Source of the DNA: Desulfarculus sp.
Lineage (GTDB): Bacteria > Desulfobacterota > Desulfarculia > Desulfarculales > Desulfarculaceae
NCBI GenBank assembly: GCA_016208115.1
Contig: JACQYR010000072.1
Span: 1 to 56,677 of the forward strand
Reading direction: 5' to 3'
DNA: 56,677 nt
A program made the position numbers and the translations under genes. Shown here piece after piece: positions 8,016 to 15,860 of this stretch; position 1 is the first letter of the stretch; every line of letters begins with the position of its first letter. Below the pieces are notes generated by a model. It did not search any database. It was not told the DNA's origin and saw only the letters and a list, made by a program, of their open reading frames with translations.

Positions 8016-9954
8016 TCACAAATAGGGGTCCGCCGGCAGGGTCACACCCGCTGGCGCGTGCGCGGGCACGTAGGATTGACGGGCCACCTCTAGGGGCGCG
8101 CCCTGGGAGATGACCGGCACCGCCGGCGCCTCCGGGGCTTGCCCCCGGGTCACCCGCCGGGCCTCGCGCTCCAAGTTCAGCCCCATGGCCTCCAGGCCGC
8201 ACAGCACCGCGTAGTTGTAGGCGAACAAGTCCAGGGCCTCGTTGCGCTGGCTGCTGCGTTTCTCCCACACCCGCACCGGGAAGCCGCGCTTGTAGCGGGT
8301 CACCAGGGTTTCGGCGCGGTACTGCTTGCAGAACTCCGCCGTGGTGCCCCTGGGGAAGGGGCAGAAGCCCGGGCCGGGCCTTCTTGGCCGCGTCTACGTT
8401 TACGTTCCAGAAGCGGTGGGCGTTCTTGCGGCTGTGGCTGAACTTCAAGGGCCACACCCGGTTGTGCAGGCCCTTGCTGTCGCCCTTCAAGGCCCAGACC
8501 CGCCGGCCCCAGCGGGCGCGGCAGAAGCGCAGCACCAGCTCGGTATGGTGCCCGCCGGAGTCCAGGCCCACGGCGCGCAGGGGCAAAAGCCGGCCGTCCT
8601 CGGTCTGCCAGGATTCAGCCAGCAGGGTGTCCAGGTCTTCCCAAAGCTCGGGGCGGCCGGGGTCGCCGGCCAGCACCAAATGCCGCACCTGCCAATTCTC
8701 ATAGCCCCGGCCCCAGCCGCGTATCTCCACCTCCAGGCGGTCGCCCTGCACGTCCACGCTGCCTATCAAGACCAAAACCCCGGCGGGCACCTCGCCCACC
8801 ACGTAAAGGGCGCGTTCGGCGCGCCGAACCAAGGCGTCGTCGTCCACCTGGGCGCCGGATTCCTCCCAGGTCTCGCCCAGCACCGTATTCACGAAAGTCC
8901 GCAGGCGGCCGGGCACGTCCCTAGCCGCCAGGAATTTCTTGACCAGGCGCGGCAAGGTCTGCCAGGGGCTATTCAGGGCGTTGAGCCAAAAGCCGGCCAC
9001 GCCGGCAAAGGGCCGCTCGGATCGCCAATGCCCGTTGGCTATGGCCGCCTGGCGCTGGGCCTCGCTCCACTGGCCGCCGCAATGCTGGCAGTAGTAGCGG
9101 GCCGTCTCGGGCAGGTGGAGGGCCTCGCCGTTTTCATCCAGCACCTCGTTGCCGTCGGCGTCCTGGGCGCTATCCCAGCGCACGTTGGCCCACATGAGGA
9201 TTTGATGCTCGCCGCAGTGGGGGCAAGGCACCCACCACTTCCGCCTGTCGCTGTCCTGATAGGCCGCTTCCACGCGGCTGGAGTCCTTGTCGCGGGGGCT
9301 GCTGAAATAGCCCACCTTGCGAAAGGCGAAGTTGGAGGTGCGGGCGTCCAGCAAATCCAGGGGGTCGCCCTCGCTGGTGGCCTCGTAGCGGTCCACCTCG
9401 TCGGCCAGGGCCACGCGGGCCGGCCGCGCCGAAAGATCGGCGGCGCTCTGGGCGCTGACGATATCCAGTTGCCCCCCGCGAAAGCCCTTGGAGAGCGTCG
9501 TGTTCTCACTGTCGCGCCCCTTGGGCTCGGCGATCAAGGCCGCCAGGGGGGCGCTGTCCTTTATCATGGGCGCCAGGCGCGCCCGCGAAAAGTAGCGCGC
9601 CAGGTTCAGCGTGGGCTGGGCGATAACTATTGGGCTGGGGTCAACGTCTATGAAGTAGCCGCACACGTTCAGGATGATCTCGGTCTTGGCCAGTTGGCTG
9701 GCCCACATGCACACCACCTTTTCTACCGCCGGGTCGGAGAAGGCGTCCATGACCTCGGCCGTGTAGGGCGCCCGCTCAGTGCGCCACTGGCCGGGCTCGC
9801 TGGCGGCCTTGCCGCTAAGCCAGCGGTGCAAGTCCGCCCATTGGCTGACCGTGGTGTCAGGGGGCGGGCTGATGGCCCGCGCCAGAATCTGGCCCAAGAT
9901 CGCCGAGACTTCGGAAGCGCTGAGATAGATCGTCGAGGATTGTTCTGACTTCAT
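8016..9954 (-). pseudogene. Terminase large subunit (lambda gpA family), frameshifted
   Basis: The N-terminal part (from MKSEQSSTIYLSASEVSAIL at 9954) holds the GpA ATPase region, including VVCMWASQLAKTEIILNVCG, the CPHCGEHQ...CQHCGGQW zinc-binding cysteines near residues 240-280 and the LIGSVDVQGDRLE nuclease-domain start. The frame is lost in the G/C run at about 8367-8380. From there another frame gives FCPFPRGTTAEFCKQY and RNEALDLFAYNYA, the true gpA C-terminus, ending at 8016. One extra base in GCCCGGCCCGGGC explains it. Repaired, the protein is about 645 aa, close to lambda gpA (641). The enzyme cuts and packages DNA. It could be a sequencing error or a real inactivation. Confidence 0.8.
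8815..8828. repeat. Palindrome TTCGGCGCGCCGAA (third copy)
   Basis: This is a perfect 14-bp palindrome inside the terminase gene, followed by CCAAGGCGTC. The copy at 19,310 inside parB has nearly the same flank (ACAAGGCGTC). Four copies within the prophage and none seen in the host part suggest a phage-specific protein-binding site. Confidence 0.75.
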
Positions 9955-10453
9955 TTTCCAAGAGCTTCCGGCAGGCTTCCTGACTGTCCAGGTTGGCCAG
10001 CCTGGGGGCCAGCTTGGAAGGCAGCACCCGCAGTTGGTCGCGGGTTAGCCGCATGGCCTGGAACACCGTGTCTTCCACGGCGGCCCGCTCCAGGACGGTG
10101 CCCCGCAGTTGATCCAGCCCGATCTTTTCCTTGAGCGCCCGGATGCCCTCGCGTTTGGACCTGGCCTCGTTAAGGGTTACGAGGGCGCGCGGCTGGTCGT
10201 CGTCGCGTTGCTCGCGGAACTTCTCCGGCCCCGACTCGCCGCGCTGCAAGGCCGGGTCGGTATTGCCGGCCCATTCGGCGTCGGCTTTGGTAGGGTCCAC
10301 CAGCACCTTGCCGTCCTGGCGGATCAAGGCCCCGGAACTCACGGTGAGCTGGCCGGCCTTGATCTTCTTGTTCACCGCCGCCGGGGTCTGGCCCTTCAGG
10401 CCTTGCTCGGCCCGGTGGCGGGCGTACTCGGCTTGGGTCAAGAGTGCGGCCAT
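9857..10453 (-). CDS. Terminase small subunit (Nu1-like)
   Basis: This 198-aa protein begins with a winged helix-turn-helix of the Nu1 type (LTQAEYARHRAEQGLKGQTP, then NKKIKAGQL and KVLVDPTKADAEW) used to recognise cos DNA. A long charged helical region follows, with the LRGTVLERAAVEDTVFQAMR and LPSKLAPRLANLDSQEACRK segments typical of these small terminases. It lies directly upstream of the large terminase and overlaps it by 98 nt in another frame. The overlap is long but the family pattern covers most of its length. Confidence 0.8.
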   Translation of the reverse strand: MAALLTQAEYARHRAEQGLKGQTPAAVNKKIKAGQLTVSSGALIRQDGKVLVDPTKADAEWAGNTDPALQRGESGPEKFREQRDDDQPRALVTLNEARSKREGIRALKEKIGLDQLRGTVLERAAVEDTVFQAMRLTRDQLRVLPSKLAPRLANLDSQEACRKLLENEVRTILDDLSQRFRSLGDLGPDSGAGHQPAP

Positions 10454-10529
10454 GTTTGGCCCCTGCTAAAGGTAAATTATTTCTGCGCCAGTTTTGGCTC
10501 AGAGGGCTGATTAAGCAAGCATTCCGACC

Positions 10530-10557
10530 TTGACTTGGCAGATACTTTCATGATAAT
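10530..10557 (+). promoter_or_regulatory. Candidate sigma-70 promoter for the cargo gene
   Basis: TTGACT (10530-10535) and GATAAT (10552-10557) are separated by 16 bp in an A+T-rich stretch upstream of the plus-strand gene at 10617. It faces away from the late operon, as expected for an independently transcribed prophage cargo gene. Confidence 0.5.
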
Positions 10558-10616
10558 TGACAAATGATGCCAGCATGATGTTAATAAGCGCTAAATGGAT
10601 TTTTCTGGAGGGTACA

Positions 10617-11249
10617 ATGCCTTACCAATTACGAACAAAACCCATTGTAATTATTGGTATAATATTAACAATTATTACCTTCTCAGGCACCGCCATTTAC
10701 GCAGATAAATCTACCATTGAACCAGCGAAGAGGGCCATATTATCGGCGACAATAAATTATAAAGATGGCAGCACTGCGGAAGTTACTAATATTAAATTTA
10801 CACATAAAAATAGTAATTTCATGCCCGCACAAGTAACAATTATTAGCAGCTTAGTCTTTACAAAAACTACCAAAGATAAGGGTATAACGTTTACCAAAAA
10901 CCTGGAAATACCGCTGAATGCTATCAATATAATTAAGACTCACCCAGCTAAGCACTTTGACCGAATACTCCCAGAAATAGTGCTCTATCTTGAGGATGGA
11001 CGAAAAATTCCACTAGCTAATGATAATAGCGGTATCCTTGGATTTACAGACAAGATAGAACTCACTCCTGGCTTTGCCCCATCCTCTTTGCATGGCCAAA
11101 AGCATGGCACAACGTTTGAATATACAAGTGGCTTTTCTATAGAAGGTGACGTGACAGTCAAGGGCAAACAAGGACGCTTAGACCTTTCTGTATTCGGTAT
11201 TACCTTCAGAGACAATGGAATTGAAGCCATCACTTTCAATTACAAATAG
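10617..11249 (+). CDS. Secreted protein of unknown function, A+T-rich prophage cargo gene
   Basis: This 210-aa protein starts at the ATG at 10617 behind a strong GGAGG site. Residues about 8-28 (KPIVIIGIILTIITFSGTAI) form a hydrophobic signal sequence ending near AIYA-DKS, so the mature protein is exported or anchored. The rest is rich in beta-prone residues, Lys, Ile and Thr. I recognise no family. The gene is far lower in G+C than its neighbours, is on the opposite strand, and has its own promoter candidate. This is the pattern of a moron, a gene carried by the prophage and expressed in the lysogen. Its role is unknown. Confidence 0.8.
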   Translation: MPYQLRTKPIVIIGIILTIITFSGTAIYADKSTIEPAKRAILSATINYKDGSTAEVTNIKFTHKNSNFMPAQVTIISSLVFTKTTKDKGITFTKNLEIPLNAINIIKTHPAKHFDRILPEIVLYLEDGRKIPLANDNSGILGFTDKIELTPGFAPSSLHGQKHGTTFEYTSGFSIEGDVTVKGKQGRLDLSVFGITFRDNGIEAITFNYK

Positions 11250-11337
11250 TGCTGGCCATGCTCGCAGGCTTAACCTGTAGATTCTATTTATTACTACGGA
11301 TACTAGGCTCCACACTGTGGGCATTCCCCGGCATTAG

Positions 11338-12477
11338 TTAGCCATAGTAGCGGAAGCCCTGCACCGCCCGGAAGTGCCCGCCGAAACCCGTAGCCCCCAC
11401 CACCTGGTCGCTGGTGCTGGTGCGGGCTATGGAATCCCGGCTGCGCACTTTGTTGGCACCATAAAGGTTGCAGGAAATCTGCCGCCACTTGGGGTCGCGG
11501 CGGAAGGCGGCGGCCAGGCCCGGGTGCGAAGTGGTGGCCAGGGTGGTCACCTTGCGGCCCTGCAAGCGCCCCTTGCCTTCCAGTTGCATTTGACATACCG
11601 CGTTCATGAAGGCCAGGCCCACGCCGGCCCCTTGCCATTCGGGCATTACCACGAAGCGGCAGTTACGCGCCTCGGCCTTGCCCCGGCCCGTGGCCTTGGA
11701 GGTCATGGCCAGGTGCACCACCGGCTCGCCGTCCACCGTGCCCACGTAGCAGCACGAAGCCGGCGGCCGGGGCAATCTTAGATAGTGATGCGGCTCAAAC
11801 AGCGGCCAGTAACGCCAGTCCGTCTGCCAGATTTCAAGCTCGATGCGGGGTCGGCGCCAAAGGCCCCTCCCCGTGAACTTGCCGGTGGCCACGTCAAAGA
11901 CCCAGTCCGGCTCGGTCCACTCGATGATGTCGTAATGGCAGGACAGCAAGACGCACTGGTTGCCGCCCTTCTTGTGCAGGCGCTTCCAGGCCTTGGCGAA
12001 AGCAAATGCCCCCACCTTGGCTATTTGCCGGTCCACCACCGAGGTGAACTCGTCTATGACCACCCGGGCCGGGGCCTCGCAGATTACCCGCGCCAGGTTG
12101 GCCCGGAACTTCTCGCCGTTGCTAAGCACCGTGTAGGGCCGCAGCCAGGCCGGCACGTCGCCCAGGCCCACGCCGGCCAGGGCGGCGGTCACCGCGTTGA
12201 AGTCGCTGGTGGCCGCGATGGCGTCAATTATGGGCTGGTCGTGGGGCCAGTCCTCGGGCTCCCAGAAGGCTCCGGCGCCGAATATCTCGCGGCCCAGGCT
12301 GGTTTTCCCAGAGCCCGACGGCCCCACGATCAGGCCCACGCCCCAGGCGGGGTCTTCCACGGGCAGCTCCGCCGCCAAGTCGAAGCGGTAACCGGCCTCG
12401 CAGTTGAACAGCGATTTGACCCGGGCGGCGCGGTAGGAGTTAAAGTCTTCGCAAGTGTGGTGGATTTCTATTTTCAT
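11338..12477 (-). CDS. ABC-type ATPase fused to a GNAT acetyltransferase domain
   Basis: This 379-aa protein starts with MKIEIHHTCE. Residues 1-200 are an ABC ATPase: Walker A GPSGSGKT (52-59), signature-like LSNGE (118-122), Walker B RVVIDEFTSVVD (138-149) and an H-loop His in LLSCHYD (177-183). There are no membrane segments. Residues about 241-340 form a GNAT domain with the acyl-CoA loop QGAGVG (282-287). The start overlaps the stop of the ParB-type gene as ATGA, so the two are translationally coupled and probably act together. Some phages modify DNA bases with GNAT-fold enzymes such as Mom. A DNA-directed role is plausible here but unproven. Confidence 0.8.
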   Translation of the reverse strand: MKIEIHHTCEDFNSYRAARVKSLFNCEAGYRFDLAAELPVEDPAWGVGLIVGPSGSGKTSLGREIFGAGAFWEPEDWPHDQPIIDAIAATSDFNAVTAALAGVGLGDVPAWLRPYTVLSNGEKFRANLARVICEAPARVVIDEFTSVVDRQIAKVGAFAFAKAWKRLHKKGGNQCVLLSCHYDIIEWTEPDWVFDVATGKFTGRGLWRRPRIELEIWQTDWRYWPLFEPHHYLRLPRPPASCCYVGTVDGEPVVHLAMTSKATGRGKAEARNCRFVVMPEWQGAGVGLAFMNAVCQMQLEGKGRLQGRKVTTLATTSHPGLAAAFRRDPKWRQISCNLYGANKVRSRDSIARTSTSDQVVGATGFGGHFRAVQGFRYYG

Positions 12478-13049
12478 GTCACCACCACCCGGCACTTGTA
12501 ACCCTGGGCGGCCAGGGCCTCGTAAACCTCCTTCTGGTGCGCCTCGCCATCGCAAATGACGATTACGCCGTATTGCTCCTTGTAGCGGTTGTCGGCCGGC
12601 GGCGCCGGCGGGCTGTCGTCCAGCGGCCCCAGGCCTTCCAGGAGTTTGGCCATCTCCTTGGCCGTGAAGCCCAGGTCCTCGGCCGTGAAGTCCTGGGGCG
12701 CCAGGTCATGCACCTCGCGGGCCAGGGCCTCCAGGTCCCACTCGGCCCACTCCTGGCTTTTGTTCAGGGCCACCCGCAGGGCGCGCACCTGGGCCGGGCT
12801 CAGGCCGTCGCAGGGTATGACCGGGATGGTCTCCAGGCCCAGGCGGGCGCGCTCGGCCGGGGCCAGGGCGGCCACTTCGGCCAGGCGGTACTCGCCGTCT
12901 ATCACCTGGCCGTCGCTGGTGGCCAGGATAGGCACCCAGTAGCCATGTTTTTGGATAAGCCCCGCCAGGCGGCCAGATTGGCCGTGCCTGCGCAGGGCGC
13001 GGGTGTGGCAGTGCAGCCGCTCCAGCGGCCACTGTTCTATGCGTAGCAT
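12474..13049 (-). CDS. ParB-fold nuclease-like phage protein
   Basis: This 191-aa protein starts MLRIEQWPLERLHCHTRALR. The N-terminal 100 residues follow the ParB/Srx fold: a strand, a charged helix (RRHGQSGRLAGLIQKHGY), WVPILATSDGQVIDGEYRLAEVAAL (the G-E-x-R-L motif) and IPVIPCDGLSPAQVRALRVALNK. The C-terminal part has a small alpha/beta domain (QYGVIVICDGEAHQKEVYEA). Such short ParB-fold proteins in phages are often annotated as nucleases; they lack the partner-binding and dimer domains of partition ParB. It is coupled by a 4-nt overlap to the ABC-GNAT gene. The prophage's partition ParB is a different gene (18,893-20,080). Confidence 0.8.
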   Translation of the reverse strand: MLRIEQWPLERLHCHTRALRRHGQSGRLAGLIQKHGYWVPILATSDGQVIDGEYRLAEVAALAPAERARLGLETIPVIPCDGLSPAQVRALRVALNKSQEWAEWDLEALAREVHDLAPQDFTAEDLGFTAKEMAKLLEGLGPLDDSPPAPPADNRYKEQYGVIVICDGEAHQKEVYEALAAQGYKCRVVVT

Positions 13050-13531
13050 TCCGACTTCCCGTGTTACACTACCCCCGCCTCGGCCGAGGCAGGAGGGTTG
13101 GGTGGTCACACCTGGTCGGATGCCTGATTCATCCGGTCGCCAGGCGGAGCTGCAACTCCGTCTGGTAACCCTCGTCTCCCCTAGTTTTCGTGGAAATTTA
13201 TGCGGATCGGCTGCGGATTAACCGCAGAATGCACTTCATTAACCAAATTCGGTTAACTATTAACCCCGTTTTCAACCCTGCAACTGGAATTTTATCGGGG
13301 CTCGTTGCGACCCGTTGGGGGGTACCCCCCGGGTAAGTACCTTAAGCCTTGGGCCGAAGCATCAAGCCCCAGCCCAACCGCCTGCAATAGCTACCTTTTA
13401 CTGATGAGCCCTGCCGTGGCCACGCCGCGCCGGCCCATTATTAACCAGGCCCGCCGCGATCATTAACCGCCAGCGTTAACCTGGCGGGGCGTCGCCGGCC
13501 AGGCAAAATGCACCGGCCAGGGCCAGCCCTG
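13050..13531. repeat. Non-coding stretch with seven (A/G)TTAAC motifs
   Basis: No convincing gene is seen here. Between 13,211 and 13,487 the motif ATTAACC or GTTAAC occurs at 13217, 13238, 13251, 13259, 13440, 13462 and 13475. Two copies sit in the loops of small hairpins (CTGCGG/CCGCAG at 13211-13227; CCGCCAG/CTGGCGG at 13467-13487). The repeats could be binding sites for a phage regulator or replication protein. The segment separates the gpZ-like gene from the ParB-fold/ABC-GNAT pair. Confidence 0.55.
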
Positions 13532-14149
13532 TCAGGGCAGCAAGCCGGCTTGGCGCAGCACGTGCCGGGCCTCGTGCACCAGGCGCGCGTCCAGGCGCCG
13601 TTGGGCCTCGGGCACCACCCGCTCCCGCACGCCGGTGTTCTTCATCTGCGAAGCCACCGGGGGGCCGGTCATCTTGCGGATGGGCGTGCGCTGCTTGCCC
13701 TTGCGCTGGAAGATGCCCAGGCCCGTGTCCCCGCCGGTGCGGCTATTGCGCATGGGCGCCACGAAGGAATGCGGCAGATAGCCGCCCCGGTCCTTGCGCA
13801 CCCGCACGCGGATGCCCTTGGGCGGACGGGCCTTACCCGAGCCAGGCATTTCCTTGGGGCGCACACCCGCGAAGTGCATCAAGGACAGGCGCTGGTAGCC
13901 CTCCCGCCTGGGGTCGGTGCGCACCTCGTACACGCCGCGCCGGGCCGAGGCCTTGCTGGTGTACAAACGTTCCTTGATGGCCCGGGCCGTGGTGGTGTAC
14001 TGGGCGCGCACGCCCTGGGAGGTCAGCGCCGCCAGGCCCTGGCCGGTGCGGTTCAAGGCCCGCTCCAGGGCCTTGGGCATTGCCCCCGGCACCCGGACCA
14101 GCCGGGCTTCCAGGGGTTGCACCTGGCTCCAGTCGGCGACGATCTCCAC
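13532..14149 (-). CDS. Minor tail protein Z-like (lambda gpZ family)
   Basis: This 205-aa basic protein matches the gpZ pattern: PGAMPKALERALNRTGQGLA near the start, TTARAIKERLYTSKASARRG, a KGIRVRVRK strand with a GIFQRKGKQRTPIRKMTGPP segment, and a long C-terminal helix. gpZ helps finish the tail so that it can join the head. The GTG at 14149 is chosen because AAGGAG lies 7 nt upstream; longer reading frames would run into the terminator hairpin. The gene lies about 11 kb from the rest of the tail module, an unusual position. Confidence 0.75.
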   Translation of the reverse strand: MEIVADWSQVQPLEARLVRVPGAMPKALERALNRTGQGLAALTSQGVRAQYTTTARAIKERLYTSKASARRGVYEVRTDPRREGYQRLSLMHFAGVRPKEMPGSGKARPPKGIRVRVRKDRGGYLPHSFVAPMRNSRTGGDTGLGIFQRKGKQRTPIRKMTGPPVASQMKNTGVRERVVPEAQRRLDARLVHEARHVLRQAGLLP

Positions 14150-14164
14150 TGCGCGCTCCTTGGC

Positions 14165-14209
14165 CAAAAAGAAAGACCCGCCCCCCACGGAGGAAGGGGG
14201 CGAGTCTTT
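14165..14209 (-). terminator. Rho-independent terminator upstream of the gpZ-like gene
   Basis: The arms 14172-14185 and 14196-14209 pair over 14 bp with one mismatch and a 10-nt loop. On the minus strand they are followed by TTTCTTTTT. It would end transcription coming from the replication and regulatory genes to the right, so the late genes beyond it need their own promoter or antitermination. The 168 bp on its far side (14,210-14,377) is A+T-richer with direct TTTCGTCAT repeats and no gene. Confidence 0.7.
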
Positions 14210-14377
14210 GGGCAGGCTTGATGTCGCGGAATACTGATGTAAATTCTAAGGGCCGACCGGTTGCCCGGCGGCCCATTCTATCGCTTGCGCGCAAATCCGC
14301 AGTTTAGAAATTTATGGCCTTTTTCTAACCAAAACGCAATTGCAAGTTTCGTCATATTTCGTCATTTTTCGCCGGGC

Positions 14378-14596
14378 CTAATTTTTTTGGCCGGCAGCCC
14401 GGGCCGCCCGCTTGTCGGTCCACTCCTGCAAGGCGTCCGCGGAGGTCAGAATGCGGCGCCCTCGCACTTCGATGGGCATGGGCAGGGCGCTTTCCAGGTT
14501 ATCCCTATGCAAGGCCTTTAGGTCGCGGTAGCTTAAGCCCAGGGCCTCGGCCGCCTCGGCCCAGGTGGTGATTATGTCCACGCGCTTGCCGCTCAC
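14378..14596 (-). CDS. Small helix-turn-helix DNA-binding phage protein
   Basis: This 72-aa protein has the winged-helix pattern of excisionase/Nu1-type DNA-binding proteins: TTWAEAAEALGLSYRDLKAL (the helix-turn-helix), then PIEVRGRRILTSADALQEW (the wing and closing helix). The GTG start at 14596 is chosen because it overlaps the upstream stop as GTGA, coupling translation. The terminal residues are basic. It may regulate phage genes or act as an accessory DNA-binding factor. The small terminase next to the large terminase is a separate gene. Confidence 0.65.
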   Translation of the reverse strand: MSGKRVDIITTWAEAAEALGLSYRDLKALHRDNLESALPMPIEVRGRRILTSADALQEWTDKRAARAAGQKN

Positions 14597-15030
14597 ACCA
14601 GGCGCCTGGCCCTCGCGAACGCCACCAAGGAACGTAAGGCGTCGTGCAGCAAGCTCTTGTACTGCCCGGGCGTTAGCTTCAACAAACATAAAAAATCCTG
14701 CCATTGCCTCCCCCTGGGCCAGGCGTCGCCCTGCATCTCCACCAGGGCTAGCACGTAGATTTGCTGGTCTTGCTCCAGGCCGGCGAAGGCCAGGTTGAAT
14801 TCCTCCACGCGGCTGGGGTCGCGCGGGGCCGTGGAAGGAATCAGGCAGAAGCCCGGGCCGGCCACGGTCACCGCCGCCCCGCCTTTGATTTCAAAGCGAA
14901 AGCCCGCCTCGGGTAGGCGCATGGATTTGGGCTGGCCCACGGTGCTGCGCCATTCGGCCCACAGGTTCAGCAATTCCCACAACCGCTCCGGCGCCCAGTC
15001 GGGCCACAGGTTCAGATGCGCCCGTCTCAC
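14593..15030 (-). CDS. Phage protein of unknown function, possible antitermination/late regulator
   Basis: This 145-aa protein has a Trp-rich N-terminus (LNLWPDWAPERLWELLNLWA) and a helical C-terminal half with the segments LEQDQQIYVLALVEMQGD and LTPGQYKSLLHDALRSLVAF. The second half loosely resembles the sigma region-4-like helices of Q/ArpU-type late regulators. It lies between the DnaC-type gene and the late region, where lambdoid phages often place Q. The ATG at 15030 overlaps the upstream stop. Position and shape support a regulator, but I see no decisive motif. Confidence 0.4.
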   Translation of the reverse strand: MRRAHLNLWPDWAPERLWELLNLWAEWRSTVGQPKSMRLPEAGFRFEIKGGAAVTVAGPGFCLIPSTAPRDPSRVEEFNLAFAGLEQDQQIYVLALVEMQGDAWPRGRQWQDFLCLLKLTPGQYKSLLHDALRSLVAFARARRLV

Positions 15031-15860
15031 CAGCGTCCCTCCGCCTCGATCATGCGAAAGCTCTTGCCCTCCACCAAAACCCCGTCGGCCTTGATAAGCC
15101 GCGCGATGGTGCGGTCAAAGGGGTCCTTGAACACCTTGGCCAGTTCGGCCGGCGGCAGGTTGGTGGTAATCACCGTAGGCAACTTGTGGTCGGCGCGGTG
15201 GTTGACCAGCTTGAAGAAGCAATCGCGCTCGGCCTTGCGCGGCCGGTCCGCGCCCGGGCCGCCCACCTCGTCCAGCAAAAGCAGCCCAGCCGCCTTGGCC
15301 CGCGCCTCCAGTTCCCGGGCGGGGCCGCCGGCGCGGTAGGAGTCGGCCACCAGGTCGAACAACTCGGGCAGGGAAAGCCACAGCGGGAAGTTGCCGTCGC
15401 CTTCCAGGGCCTGGCGGGCCAGGCACCAGGAAAGCACCGTCTTGCCCGAACCCTCGGGGCCGAAGAGATACAACGTGCCCCGGGCCGCGTGCCAGTAGCG
15501 GCAGGCGCGAAAGGCCGCGTGCCACAGGGCGAAGTCGGCCGGGTCGCGCTTGACAGCCTCTGCGCGGGCCAGGGCCGTGTCAAAAGACCAGTCGCGGGCG
15601 GCGGCGGGCAGACCGGAGAGACGCCAGCGGCGGGCCTCCGGGTTTTCCTGGCCGCCGGGCAGCATGCGGGCCGCCTGGGCCGCCTCGCAGCTTGGGCAAA
15701 GGCCGGGCTGGAGCCAACGCCCATGGGGGTGATCGGGCCACCAGTCCAGCCACACCGCTTCAACCGCCTGGCCGCAGCCCTGGCAGATTTCCGGTTCCGG
15801 CTTTCCCGGCGGTGGCCCCGTCCGGGCCGCTGCCCCTGTTTCGTGGGTCGAGGTGTTCAT
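15027..15860 (-). CDS. DnaC-type replicative helicase loader (AAA+ ATPase)
   Basis: This 277-aa protein starts at the ATG at 15860 behind AAGGAG. The N-terminus carries a zinc finger (CQGCGQ ... CPSCEAA). The AAA+ core has Walker A GPEGSGKT, a Walker B-type LLLLDEVGG, sensor-1 TVITTNLPP and an arginine-finger region (DPFDRTIARL). Phage DnaC/P-like loaders bring the host helicase to the phage origin. It partners the initiator gene just upstream, whose 3' end it overlaps by about 100 nt in another frame. Confidence 0.85.
   Translation of the reverse strand: MNTSTHETGAAARTGPPPGKPEPEICQGCGQAVEAVWLDWWPDHPHGRWLQPGLCPSCEAAQAARMLPGGQENPEARRWRLSGLPAAARDWSFDTALARAEAVKRDPADFALWHAAFRACRYWHAARGTLYLFGPEGSGKTVLSWCLARQALEGDGNFPLWLSLPELFDLVADSYRAGGPARELEARAKAAGLLLLDEVGGPGADRPRKAERDCFFKLVNHRADHKLPTVITTNLPPAELAKVFKDPFDRTIARLIKADGVLVEGKSFRMIEAEGRW

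Noticed and set aside
8360-8385. Programmed ribosomal frameshift in terminase
   Set aside because: No slippery heptamer of known type is seen, the shift is in a simple G/C run, and lambda-type terminases do not need one.
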